From Desulfatitalea alkaliphila (GTDB lineage Bacteria > Desulfobacterota > Desulfobacteria > Desulfobacterales > Desulfosarcinaceae): 64,000 nt of DNA. This document shows positions 44,512-52,990 of the stretch, one piece after another. The translations under genes and the position numbers were made by a program. Numbering within the stretch: position 1 is the first letter of the stretch; each line of letters begins with the position of its first letter. The notes under the pieces were generated by a model, which made no database searches, was not told the DNA's origin, and worked only from the letters and a program-made list of their open reading frames with translations. The stretch lies in the NCBI RefSeq assembly GCF_022968795.1, contig NZ_JALJRB010000001.1, forward strand, positions 124,001 to 188,000. The letters run 5' to 3'.

Positions 44512-45645
44512 ATGGCGCGTCCGGCCCCGACCTTGCACCCGGAAGCCCCGCCGAACCGGTCGACGAAAGCGCCCGGCCGGCCTGACCGTCCGAGCGACCA
44601 CGGCGACCAACGGCAAATCAGGCAGTTGCAGGCGCGCATCGCCCGGCTCGAAACGGCGGCGGCCAAACACCGCCAAATTCAGGAAGCGCTGCATGAAATG
44701 CAACAGCGCTATGCATCCTTGGTGGAAAACATTCCCGACGTGGTCTATTCCTTGGACGAGGAAGGCCACATCCTGACCATCAATCAAGCGGTGCGCCACT
44801 TCGGCTACGACCCTGCGGAGCTGGTGGGTCGGCCCATGGTGGATCTGATACACCCACTGGATCGCCACCGGGTGGTCCAGTCCTATTGCGAAGTGGTGGC
44901 CAAGGGCAAGGATTATTGCCGCACCCAAAAGTTCCGCATCCTGACCCCTTGCGGCGAAACCCGCTGGCTGGAAGCCAATTGCGCCATCCGCTTCACCTCC
45001 GGCGGCCGCTTCATTCTCCAGGAAGGGGTGTGCCGCGACATCACCGACAACGCCGTCGTGGAGCAGCACCTGCTTCAAACCCGGGACATTCTGGAGCAAA
45101 AGGTGCGGCGGCGCACTTCGGAGTTGCTGCAAACCAATGCGGAGTTGCACAGGGAGATCGAGGAACGGCGGGCCATGGAAAAGATCCTGCGTGATCGGGA
45201 GCGGGACCTGCAGGTGGAGAAAGCCAACCTGGAAGAGACCAACACGGCCTTGCGGGTATTGCTCAAGCGACGGGAGGCGGACAAGGCGGCCTTGCAGGAA
45301 CAGGTGATGTACAATGTCAAGAAACTGGTCTTGCCCTACCTGCACAAGGTTCGCAAGGAAATCCGCGACGAAAGGCAGAAGACCTGCCTGAGCATTGCCG
45401 AGGCCAACCTGGGGGATCTGACTTGCAGCTTTTCGCGGCGCCTCTCACTTTCCTACTACGGCCTGACCGTATCGGAATTGAAAGTGGCCGATTTTATCCG
45501 CAAAGGCAAAAAAACACAGGAAATCGCAAATCTTCTGGGCCTATCGCCGCGCACAGTGGAAGCCTTCCGCCAAAGTATCCGCAAGAAACTGATGTTGCAG
45601 AACAAGAAGGTCAACCTGCGCACATTCCTCATGTCCATCAAGTAA
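44512..45645 (+). CDS. PAS-domain protein with C-terminal LuxR-type HTH
   Basis: 377 residues from the ATG after GGAGAG. Residues 30-60 are a short coiled coil. About 65-185 is a PAS domain (YASLVENIPDVVYSLDEEGH, TINQAVRHFGYDPAELVG) with a PAC tail. About 190-270 is a long coiled coil (ILEQKVRRRTSELLQTNAEL and on). The C-terminal 60 residues are a LuxR/GerE helix-turn-helix (LTVSELKVADFIRKGKKTQE, IANLLGLSPRTVEAFRQSIR). No receiver or kinase domain is present. This layout is common for soluble one-component regulators in deltaproteobacteria; signal and targets are unknown. It ends convergent with a small gene. Confidence 0.82.
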   Translation: MARPAPTLHPEAPPNRSTKAPGRPDRPSDHGDQRQIRQLQARIARLETAAAKHRQIQEALHEMQQRYASLVENIPDVVYSLDEEGHILTINQAVRHFGYDPAELVGRPMVDLIHPLDRHRVVQSYCEVVAKGKDYCRTQKFRILTPCGETRWLEANCAIRFTSGGRFILQEGVCRDITDNAVVEQHLLQTRDILEQKVRRRTSELLQTNAELHREIEERRAMEKILRDRERDLQVEKANLEETNTALRVLLKRREADKAALQEQVMYNVKKLVLPYLHKVRKEIRDERQKTCLSIAEANLGDLTCSFSRRLSLSYYGLTVSELKVADFIRKGKKTQEIANLLGLSPRTVEAFRQSIRKKLMLQNKKVNLRTFLMSIK

Positions 45646-45674
45646 GGGCTCGCGCGACAACGGCGATCACCGGG

Positions 45675-45962
45675 TCAGGCCCGTCCCAAGTGGTCGCGGC
45701 ACAGGCGCTGCAGCCGTTGCAAATGCCCATGCAATTCCAGCAATTTGCCCTCCATCAGCAGGGCCAGGACGGCCATCCGGTTTTCGGCCGAACCGGCCTT
45801 GTCCAGCATGAGGTCGATCTCGTCCTGCAACGAACGGTATTGGGGATGCCGTTCCAGAAACGCGGCCCTTTCGCGCATGGCCGCCGCCAGATACTGTTGC
45901 GGGTCCCAAGGCGCTTTCGGTTTGCGTCGCCCGGGATCCGGCAAAGACAATCGGTGCGCCAT
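45675..45962 (-). CDS. Small hypothetical protein downstream of DHH phosphoesterase
   Basis: 95 residues; a strong GGAGGT site fixes the start. Basic N-terminus (RLSLPDPGRRKPKAPWD), then two long helices (YLAAAMRERAAFLERH, NRMAVLALLMEGKLLELHGH). No signal peptide, no cysteine motif. It begins 10 bases after the DHH phosphoesterase stop, so it is certainly in the same transcript. I do not recognise the family; a small partner of the phosphoesterase is one possibility. Confidence 0.6.
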   Translation of the reverse strand: MAHRLSLPDPGRRKPKAPWDPQQYLAAAMRERAAFLERHPQYRSLQDEIDLMLDKAGSAENRMAVLALLMEGKLLELHGHLQRLQRLCRDHLGRA

Positions 45963-45972
45963 GGCACCTCCT

Positions 45973-46857
45973 TTACGGCGCGTTGCGCAGCAACACCGCA
46001 ATGATCGCTTCAATGATCGGTTCGGCCCGGTGGCGGTCGACACGACACGCCCCTGCGCCTCGATGGCCGCCACCCCCGAATTGACTGAGCAGCCGCCCCA
46101 CGTTGACCCGACACCCCCGATTCAGAATACTGTGGCCGAGCTTGATCATGGTGTAGGGGCCATCCTCATACAACTTAATGTTCACCACCGCCGCAGGAAA
46201 CAGGGAGTATACCAGAAAGCGGTTGCCGTCCGGTACCGGCGACAATTCACGCAGATCGGTGATGGATACGTGATCCCGCAGGACCGTATGCCGCTTGAGC
46301 ACCTCCTCGTAAACCCTGTTTTGGACGATGGTCGCCTCGCACCGTCGCCGCACCCTCGGATCGGCCATCACCTGCGCGATGGGCGCCTTGCGCAGCAACG
46401 CCACCAGATGATCGCAATAGTCGGCATCCGACGCATTTCGAAAGGTGATGGTCATGGACAACAGCACGTAGGGAAAACGCTCGGGATGCAAAATTTCGTC
46501 CAAATGCAACTGGGCCGCATCGATACGGTCGGCCTGTTGCACCAACGCTTCAAAGCGATCCCCGAGCACATCCCGGTAATATTCCTGCACCAAGCCGGCG
46601 GCGGATGGGGCAAGGCGATAAATGCCCTTGTACTCGGTCTGAACGACGTTGGACACATGGTGATCGAACCAAAGGGCGACCTCTCCTTTTAGAGGCAGAT
46701 TGGCCACTACATCGTGCGGTGTCAAGGGTACTTTGCCGGATTGCATGTCGGCGGGCTGCACCCACAGCACCGGCAACGCGCCGTCCAGCGCCTCTTTGAG
46801 CAGCACGGCACACACCACACCATCGAAATCGGGTCGTGTCACGATTCGTTCAACCAT
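45973..46857 (-). CDS. DHH-family phosphoesterase
   Basis: 294 residues from the ATG behind CAGGAGACC. Metal-binding motifs of the DHH superfamily are visible. RPDFDGVVCAVLLKEAL is the first Asp motif, LWFDHHVSN the name-giving DHH, and ADRIDAAQLH the third. The DHHA1 domain ends in QFGGGGHRGAGACRV. The superfamily includes RecJ, NrnA/c-di-AMP phosphodiesterases and exopolyphosphatases; the length and short DHHA1 fit the oligoribonuclease/exopolyphosphatase-like group. The natural substrate cannot be decided from sequence. Followed by a small coupled gene. Confidence 0.8.
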   Translation of the reverse strand: MVERIVTRPDFDGVVCAVLLKEALDGALPVLWVQPADMQSGKVPLTPHDVVANLPLKGEVALWFDHHVSNVVQTEYKGIYRLAPSAAGLVQEYYRDVLGDRFEALVQQADRIDAAQLHLDEILHPERFPYVLLSMTITFRNASDADYCDHLVALLRKAPIAQVMADPRVRRRCEATIVQNRVYEEVLKRHTVLRDHVSITDLRELSPVPDGNRFLVYSLFPAAVVNIKLYEDGPYTMIKLGHSILNRGCRVNVGRLLSQFGGGGHRGAGACRVDRHRAEPIIEAIIAVLLRNAP

Positions 46858-47133
46858 GGTCTCCTGCCCGGCCAAGCCGTTTTGCCTCTTCACCCGAATG
46901 GACAATATCCAACATCAACACTCACTGTGGCAAAAATTGTTCAGCGGACGCATATCTATCGGCAAAATATCAGTCAGGGCCTGGAAATGCAATATCGTGG
47001 GGGTATGACACGGTGGGTGGCCGCCCACTTTGCCATGCGCTCCAGCGGTATATATCGGCGGGGCGCCCATGGATGCGGCCCATGGATGTGGAAGGGTTGG
47101 CCGGCCGATTCCCGGTGGGGGAGTTTCGGCGTC

Positions 47134-47442
47134 CTACAACGCCTTGCCTTGAGGGGTCATTTTGGTCTCGATCCGGCCGCTTGCATCCAGTAGAAACAAG
47201 AGGTGCCCTTCCCGGGTTGCATAGCGCACCAGATCTTCAAAGATGATGGCCTGGATTTCAAGGGGTCGCCCCGGTGTTTTGGCCAAGTGCAGCACGGCCT
47301 GTTGCCCGGTGTCGCGATCCTTGAAAAAGGGAATGAAGGTGATGTCCGCAGCGTCGTCGTATTGCCCCAAAATTTTTTCCTCACGCCCCGGATCTTGTAT
47401 CACCACATAGACCCAGGTGGTTTCCGCGATGCCATTTGCCAT
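47134..47442 (-). CDS. Hypothetical protein
   Basis: 102 residues behind GGAGGATTGTA. A cytosolic alpha/beta chain beginning ETTWVYVVIQDPGREEKILG, then ITFIPFFKDRDTGQQAVLHL and a C-terminal beta hairpin LLFLLDASGRIETKMT. The pattern (short strands alternating with helices, no cysteine) suggests a compact single domain. I do not recognise the family. It stands alone between a 276-base gap and a 324-base divergent gap. Confidence 0.6.
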   Translation of the reverse strand: MANGIAETTWVYVVIQDPGREEKILGQYDDAADITFIPFFKDRDTGQQAVLHLAKTPGRPLEIQAIIFEDLVRYATREGHLLFLLDASGRIETKMTPQGKAL

Positions 47443-47766
47443 TACAATCCTCCTCCATCAGTGTCCGCCCGGACGGCACGCCTTGCGGATCGCATCCGCA
47501 TTTTCGCGCAATCGCCGTTTGCATTCCGGCCGACTTGTTTGGGTGTCCCCAAAACCGCTGTGGTATAGCGCACAACCAACGGTGATCATTTTAAAGCGCA
47601 CTTGCAACAAGGGCTTATAGGCAAATGGATGCGTGGTGTCAACATGGCCGAAAAACGCGGCAGATCGATCCCATGGCTGCGATGCACCAGATTGCACTTT
47701 ACTTTTATGTCGGCCTGACTATACTGACCCCCCAATTCGGAACGCCGTTCTGTGAAGGAGCCTGTC
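47443..47766. other. Divergent region before the acidic-tail protein
   Basis: 324 bases without a gene. A plausible promoter toward the plus-strand gene lies at 47698-47725. Nothing else stands out. Confidence 0.4.
47698..47725 (+). promoter_or_regulatory. Probable sigma-70 promoter
   Basis: TTTACT and TATACT spaced by 16 bases, 41 bases before the acidic-tail gene; the -10 matches five of six consensus bases. Confidence 0.45.
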
Positions 47767-48081
47767 ATGGAGTTAAAACCGACAATACCCCCCGAAACCC
47801 GCCAAAGCCTGCAGCGTTTGATGCCCTACATGTCGCCGGAACTGCGCAACGATCCCCAGCGACTTGAAGCCATCTTGCTGTTTTTCAAGCTCGGTGGCGA
47901 CAAACTGGCCCGGATCGTCATCGACGCCTACAACCAGACCCAACGTCTGCAAAAGGTGCAGGAACAACGCATGCGCCTGCGGGCCGAGATGCTGGATGCG
48001 TTGGAAGAGGCCGAAAAGGATGAGGATGACGATGACGACGACGATGACGCAGTCGATGACGACGACTTGAACGATTATTGA
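47767..48081 (+). CDS. Small helical protein with poly-Asp tail
   Basis: 104 residues; AAGGAG precedes the ATG, and an upstream GTG would contain that site. Helices LQRLMPYMSPELRNDPQRLE and AILLFFKLGGDKLARIVIDA are followed by a long helix of basic and acidic residues, then a strongly acidic end (EDDDDDDDDAVDDDDLNDY). The tail may bind metal, mimic nucleic acid or simply aid solubility. It has its own promoter and is convergent with map. Family unknown. Confidence 0.6.
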   Translation: MELKPTIPPETRQSLQRLMPYMSPELRNDPQRLEAILLFFKLGGDKLARIVIDAYNQTQRLQKVQEQRMRLRAEMLDALEEAEKDEDDDDDDDDAVDDDDLNDY

Positions 48082-48110
48082 ACGGATGGGGGCTCGCTCA
48101 TGCGCGAGTT

Positions 48111-49001
48111 CTAAAGGGGAAAAGGCGTCAGGCTCTCGCAACCGTTTTCCGTCACCAGCAAGGTCTGTTCGAATTGGGCCGACAAAGAGCGATCTTTGGT
48201 CACGGCGGTCCATTGATCTTCCAGCACCAGCAACTCGTAACCCCCCAGATTGATCATGGGTTCAATGGTGAACACCATGCCCGGCACGAGGCGAATCCCA
48301 TCGCCGCGTTGACCGTAGTGGGGAATCTGGGGCGGTTCATGGAAATCGAAACCCACGCCGTGCCCGACAAAATCCCGTACCACTGAACATCCCTGCCCCT
48401 CGGCATAGGTCTGGATAACCCAACCGATGTCCCCCACGCAATTGCCCGGTCGCACCATGGCGATCCCCTCTTTGAGGCTTTGGCGCGCGACCGCGACGAT
48501 CTTGCGGGCGTCGTCTCCCGGGGTGCCGACGAAAAAGGTCTTGTTGGCGTCGGCATAATACCCGTTCAAGATGGTGGTGACATCGACATTGACGATATCT
48601 CCGTCCCGCAGCCGCCGCGGTCCGGGTATTCCGTGACAAATCTCTTCGTTCACCGATACGCAGGTGCTCTTGGGAAAGCCGCGGTAGTTCAGGGGGGCGG
48701 GTGTGCCGGCGTGTTCGACGGTGAACTGGTGCACCCAATCGTTGATCGCCTCGGTGGTGATACCGGGCGCGATACGGGCTTCCACCATGTCCAGGGTGGC
48801 CAGCACAAGATCTCCGGCGCGGCGGATGCCGGCCACGTCCACGGGTGTTTTGAGCCGAATCTTGGGCTTCTGGGGATGGATGCGAGGCGTCATCGACGGC
48901 TCTTTGGCCAGGCAGCACTTTTTGAACTTTTTCCCGCTGCCGCATGGGCATGGATCGTTCCGTCCAATTTTCCCGCCTCTTTCCGGTCGATTCAACCGCA
49001 C
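48111..49001 (-). CDS. map: Methionine aminopeptidase type I with N-terminal SEC-C zinc motif
   Basis: 296 residues from a GTG preceded by GGAG. Residues 12-32 hold a SEC-C zinc motif ([16 protein letters not shown]) like that on SecA, which may tether the enzyme to ribosomes or nascent chains. The catalytic domain has metal ligands in [19 protein letters not shown] (two Asp), [14 protein letters not shown] (His), VFTIEPMI (Glu) and [11 protein letters not shown] (Glu). It removes the initiator methionine. SEC-C-fused forms often coexist with a plain Map. It is monocistronic here. Confidence 0.92.
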   Translation of the reverse strand: MRLNRPERGGKIGRNDPCPCGSGKKFKKCCLAKEPSMTPRIHPQKPKIRLKTPVDVAGIRRAGDLVLATLDMVEARIAPGITTEAINDWVHQFTVEHAGTPAPLNYRGFPKSTCVSVNEEICHGIPGPRRLRDGDIVNVDVTTILNGYYADANKTFFVGTPGDDARKIVAVARQSLKEGIAMVRPGNCVGDIGWVIQTYAEGQGCSVVRDFVGHGVGFDFHEPPQIPHYGQRGDGIRLVPGMVFTIEPMINLGGYELLVLEDQWTAVTKDRSLSAQFEQTLLVTENGCESLTPFPL

Positions 49002-49112
49002 GGTGAGTTCTCCAAAGCACTTGACGATCCGTTGCCCCCTGCAACGGTATCCAACAAACTATAATGATATCCTGCAGGTGTCAATGGGCGACACAAGCGA
49101 TATGGACAGACC

Positions 49113-49158
49113 CGAATCGAAATCGCTATCGAAATCGGGATCGGAATCGGGATCGAAT
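49113..49158. repeat. Degenerate hexamer repeat (ATCGRA)n
   Basis: About eight imperfect copies of a six-base unit (ATCGAA, ATCGGA, ATCGGG and similar) in the leader between map and the zinc-ribbon gene. Found by eye; short sequence repeats of this kind can vary in copy number. Confidence 0.5.
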
Positions 49159-49225
49159 GCAAGGCAATTCGATCTTTGTTTGCAACCCAAGGACCCTTCG
49201 GGTATGAAAAGGGGTAACGATTGAA

Positions 49226-49618
49226 ATGAAAGGGAGTCGGAATACGGCCATGAGCGACAATTCATTACCGCCGGACGGTTCGAACGAAGAGTGGGAAAAC
49301 AGGGTGTTGTGCCCCGACGAGGCGTGCATCGGCGTCATCGGCCCCGATGGCCGCTGCAAGGAGTGCGGATTGGTGTACGAAGGCGAGTTGCCGACGCCGC
49401 GCAACGTTTCGGAAGAACCGCAAGATCCGGTACCGCCCGAAACAACGGCAGCGGACGAAACGCCGCGGACGGACCACGGCGCCGATGCGGTGGACGACGC
49501 GGATGACGATGAGAACGACGAGTGGCAACGGCGCACCTTGTGCAGCGACGAGAGCTGCATCGGCGTGATCGGATCGGACGGCCGTTGCAAGGAGTGCGGC
49601 AAACCCTACCGGCCCTGA
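49226..49618 (+). CDS. Protein with two duplicated zinc ribbons
   Basis: 130 residues (122 if the second ATG is used). It contains two nearly identical blocks of 33 residues: EEWENRVLCPDEACIGVIG plus PDGRCKECGLVYEG, and DEWQRRTLCSDESCIGVIG plus SDGRCKECGKPYRP. Each has a CxxxxC...CxxC set able to bind one zinc. They are joined by a 45-residue acidic, Pro-rich, disordered linker. The protein clearly arose by internal duplication. Zinc ribbons of this size bind nucleic acids or other proteins. No partner is evident. Confidence 0.65.
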   Translation: MKGSRNTAMSDNSLPPDGSNEEWENRVLCPDEACIGVIGPDGRCKECGLVYEGELPTPRNVSEEPQDPVPPETTAADETPRTDHGADAVDDADDDENDEWQRRTLCSDESCIGVIGSDGRCKECGKPYRP

Positions 49619-49654
49619 ACCGGCCGCCGGCAAGCGCCGCCACAGCGCAGGGCC

Positions 49655-51181
49655 TCAGCGGAACTGGCTGTAGTGAACGGCGTACCGCTTGGCCTTGTAG
49701 GCGAACTTGCGCACCGTCGTCTTGAGCACCTGGGCCGCGGCGCTCACATTGCCCCGGGTGTTTTTCAGGGCATCGATGATCATCTCCCGCTCCAAATTGG
49801 CCACCGCCTCCTCCAGGGACAGTTCCGGCAAGGTGCCCGATTCCTGGCCGGTCTGCAGGGTGGGCGGCAGGTGGTAACTATGGATCACACCGCCGTCGCA
49901 GAGCAGCACCGAGCGTTCGATGCAGTTTTCCAACTCCCGCACATTGCCCGGCCAATGGTAGTCCATCAGCATGTCGATGGCCGGGGTCGAAAATCGCTTG
50001 ATGTGCTTGCCGTTCTCTTTGCTGTATTTTTCCAGGAAATAGTCGGACAGCAGCAGGATATCGGTTTTGCGCTCCCGCAGCGGGGGCATGTAAATGGGGA
50101 ACACATTGAGGCGATAGTACAGGTCGCCCCGGAAAGTGCCGTCCTCGACGGCAATTTCCAGGTTCTTGTTGGTGGCGGCGATGATGCGCACGTCGACCTT
50201 TATGGTTTTCTGGCCGCCCACCCGCTCGAACTCCTTCTCTTGCAGCACCCGCAGCAGATTGGCCTGCACGTCCAACCCGATGGAACCGATCTCGTCCAAA
50301 AATATGGTGCCCTTGTGGGCCAACTCGAACTTGCCCAGCTTCTGTTTGATGGCGCCGGTGAAGGCCCCCTTTTCGTGGCCGAACAGCTCGCTTTCGATCA
50401 GATTGGCCGGAATGGCGGCGCAATTGACTTTGACAAAAGGTCCTTTGGCCCGGTGGCTGTTGTAGTGGACCGAATTGGCCACCAACTCCTTGCCGGTACC
50501 GCTCTCCCCCCGAATCAGCACCGTGGCGTTGCTTTTGCACACCTGGGAGATCATCTGGAACACTTCGCGCATCTTGTTGCTGTTGCCGACGATATTGGTA
50601 ATGCGGTACTTGTTTTCCAATTCATCCCGTAAACGACGGTTTTCCGCCCGCAACTGCTCTTTTTCGCGCCGGATGGTTTCCAGGTTGATCACGTGCTGGG
50701 CGATCATGGTGGCCACCACCGCCATCAACTTCTGCCCATCTTTCAGCGAGTAGCTTTCATCGTGGGGGCGGTCCACGCTCAGAGCGCCGATTACATGATT
50801 GCCCTTCTTGATGGGCACGCAGATAAATGAGAGCTCTTCGAAATCCTTGCTTTTTTTGCGGGTGGCGGTACGATCCAGGAAAAGGGGTTCCTCGCTGATC
50901 TTGGGGATGGTCACCGCCTTGCCGGTTTCGATGACCCGGCCGGTGATCCCCTCGCCCAATTTGTACTTGACCCGTTCGATGGTGCTCAGGGAGATGTTGT
51001 GGGCCACCTCGATGCTGATTTCGCCGCTGAGCGGATCGAGGATGGAGACGGTGCCCCGCACCATGTTCATGGAGCTGGACAGGATATCCAGAACCTTATA
51101 TAGGGAGTTTTTCAGTTCCAGGTGCTCGTTGAGGGCCTGGCTGATTTCGTACAACAGCGTGATCTCTTCAATGCGTTTCAT
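49655..51181 (-). CDS. nifA: Sigma-54-dependent activator, NifA type (GAF-AAA+-HTH)
   Basis: 508 residues. The N-terminal GAF domain (about 20-170) is followed by the AAA+ module with Walker A GESGTGKE at 225-232, the sigma-54 contact loop GAFTGA at 272-277, and Walker [11 protein letters not shown]. The C-terminal Fis-like HTH comes last ([20 protein letters not shown]). GAF plus this order and length is the NifA arrangement. No nif structural genes are in the window, so the target may instead be the nitrogen genes here, which have sigma-54 promoters. A GAF-containing NifA-like regulator of another pathway is the alternative. Confidence 0.75.
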   Translation of the reverse strand: MKRIEEITLLYEISQALNEHLELKNSLYKVLDILSSSMNMVRGTVSILDPLSGEISIEVAHNISLSTIERVKYKLGEGITGRVIETGKAVTIPKISEEPLFLDRTATRKKSKDFEELSFICVPIKKGNHVIGALSVDRPHDESYSLKDGQKLMAVVATMIAQHVINLETIRREKEQLRAENRRLRDELENKYRITNIVGNSNKMREVFQMISQVCKSNATVLIRGESGTGKELVANSVHYNSHRAKGPFVKVNCAAIPANLIESELFGHEKGAFTGAIKQKLGKFELAHKGTIFLDEIGSIGLDVQANLLRVLQEKEFERVGGQKTIKVDVRIIAATNKNLEIAVEDGTFRGDLYYRLNVFPIYMPPLRERKTDILLLSDYFLEKYSKENGKHIKRFSTPAIDMLMDYHWPGNVRELENCIERSVLLCDGGVIHSYHLPPTLQTGQESGTLPELSLEEAVANLEREMIIDALKNTRGNVSAAAQVLKTTVRKFAYKAKRYAVHYSQFR

Positions 51182-51271
51182 GGGCTTGTCCGTTGTGTAT
51201 GGTTATCCTGATTGGTCGCACGATGGACGAAATTGATTCGAATGAGTGCCAATATCACAATTTTGTAACCC

Positions 51272-52582
51272 ATGGCAACCCCCACCCTCCTCCATGTGGA
51301 CATGGACGCCTTCTTCGCTTCCGTAGAGCAATTGGACAACCCCGCTTTGCGCGGCCGATGCGTGGTGGTGGGGGGCACCCACCGGGGCGTGGTAGCGGCG
51401 GCCAGTTATGAAGCCCGCCGTTTCGGGATTCATTCGGCCATGCCCATCTTCCAGGCCAAACGCAAGTGCCCCCGGCTGGTAATTGTTTCCCCCCGGCGGG
51501 CACGCTATGCCCAACTGTCCCGTCGCATCATGGAGCTGTTGCGCACCTTCACACCCCTTGTGGAACCGGTCTCCATCGACGAAGCCTATCTGGACATCAC
51601 CGGCTGTGGCCGCTTGCACGGGCCGGTCCTGGAAACGGCGCGGGCGATCAAAGCGCGCATCCGGGAAAGCACCGGATTGACCTGCTCAGTGGGGGCCGCC
51701 CCCAACAAGTTTTTGGCCAAGATCGCTTCGGAAATGGACAAGCCGGACGGACTCACCGTCATTGCACCCGAGCAGGTGCAGGACTTCATTCGTGACCTGC
51801 CCATCGAAAAGGTGCCGGGTGTGGGACAGCGGGCCAGGGAGCAGTTGGCCGCCCTGGGGGTGGAACGGCTGGGCCAGGTGGCCGGCCTGCCGGCTTCGCT
51901 GCTGGTTCGGCGGCTGGGGGTCTACGGCCACCGGCTGCTGGCATTGTCCCAAGGCCGGGATGAAACGCCGGTCAAAGCGGAAAGCGAGCCCAAATCGGTG
52001 AGCAGCGAAACCACCCTGGAACGCAACACGGCGGAACGTTCGGTGCTGGCCGCCCGGTTGCTGGCCCAAAGCGAGACGGTGGCAAGGCAACTCCGGCAAC
52101 ACCGTGTCGGCGCACGCACCATCACCCTCATCCTGAAAACCGGTGATTTCAAACGCCACTCGCGCAGTCGCACTTTGGACCGTGCGGTCCGCTCCTCCGA
52201 AGACATTTATCGAATCGCCGTTGCCCTGCTCGACGCTTTTGCATTGACACAGCCGGTGCGTTTGGTGGGCGTGGGCGCCGGCGGGCTGCAACCGGACAGC
52301 CTACCGGTGCAACAACCCCTGTTCGGCGAACCCGAGACCCCGACGCCCCGCCGATGGGAAGTTTTGGACCGCGCCATCGATGCCATATCGGCCAAATACG
52401 GTCGGCAAGCCGTCGGTCGGGGCACTTTGAATAGGTTGAAAGAAGGAAGTCAACGGGCGGCACAGCGGCAAGTAGAAAAACGTACGGAACGGTTCTCACC
52501 GACCGGGGACGCAGGGGGGCGCGCCGGCAACGCCGCAGGAAAGAAGGGCCGGACCGGCAGCGACACCGGCCCCGATCAATGA
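51272..52582 (+). CDS. dinB: DNA polymerase IV (Y family)
   Basis: 436 residues. LLHVDMDAFFASVEQL gives the first catalytic Asp, and PVSIDEAYLDITG the Asp-Glu pair. The steric-gate region VVAAASYEARRFGIHSAMPI and the helix-hairpin-helix IEKVPGVGQRAREQL follow, with a little-finger domain (VSSETTLERNTAERSVLAAR). The basic, unstructured C-terminal 70 residues are longer than usual and lack an evident clamp-binding motif. It copies damaged DNA with low fidelity. It overlaps the convergent small gene by 7 bases. No LexA box was recognised upstream. Confidence 0.92.
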   Translation: MATPTLLHVDMDAFFASVEQLDNPALRGRCVVVGGTHRGVVAAASYEARRFGIHSAMPIFQAKRKCPRLVIVSPRRARYAQLSRRIMELLRTFTPLVEPVSIDEAYLDITGCGRLHGPVLETARAIKARIRESTGLTCSVGAAPNKFLAKIASEMDKPDGLTVIAPEQVQDFIRDLPIEKVPGVGQRAREQLAALGVERLGQVAGLPASLLVRRLGVYGHRLLALSQGRDETPVKAESEPKSVSSETTLERNTAERSVLAARLLAQSETVARQLRQHRVGARTITLILKTGDFKRHSRSRTLDRAVRSSEDIYRIAVALLDAFALTQPVRLVGVGAGGLQPDSLPVQQPLFGEPETPTPRRWEVLDRAIDAISAKYGRQAVGRGTLNRLKEGSQRAAQRQVEKRTERFSPTGDAGGRAGNAAGKKGRTGSDTGPDQ

Positions 52583-52827
52583 ATCAGGTTGGCCCCTTTC
52601 TCCGTCAGCTTGAGCCGGGGGACGGTCCCTTTCATCTCATATTTGAGGAACCCTTTGGCGGCCAACTGTTTGATGGCTTTCTCAAAATCTTTTTTCTCAT
52701 AACTGTTCAGAAAAGGCAGATACTCCTCGACCAACCAATTTTCCGGGATGATGTCATTTTCCTCACCTTCCATGGCCCGAAACTGATCCAATATATCTTT
52801 TTTGATGGCTTTGATATCTCTGCTCAT
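52576..52827 (-). CDS. Small winged-helix-like protein
   Basis: 83 residues behind a GAGG site. Helices (IKAIKKDILDQFRAM, NWLVEEYLPFLNSYEKKDFE, KAIKQLAAKGFLKYE) followed by a beta hairpin (TVPRLKLTEKGANLI) give a winged-helix pattern of the kind in small DNA-binding or adaptor proteins. It is unusually A/T-rich in codons compared with neighbours, which may mean recent acquisition or just its lysine content. Tail overlaps dinB. Function unknown. Confidence 0.6.
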   Translation of the reverse strand: MSRDIKAIKKDILDQFRAMEGEENDIIPENWLVEEYLPFLNSYEKKDFEKAIKQLAAKGFLKYEMKGTVPRLKLTEKGANLIH

Positions 52828-52990
52828 TGCTCAACCTCTTCGATGACTTTCGAATAAAGTGAGTAAAGTTAACGCAGCTTGGCCGTTTTGCAAGCGGGGC
52901 GCTTCAACTATCTCGTGTACTGGCCGATCGGACGGGCGAAATGATTTGCATCTCCTTTCTTGCTCATGGTCGTTGCCACCCCCCATGGCC

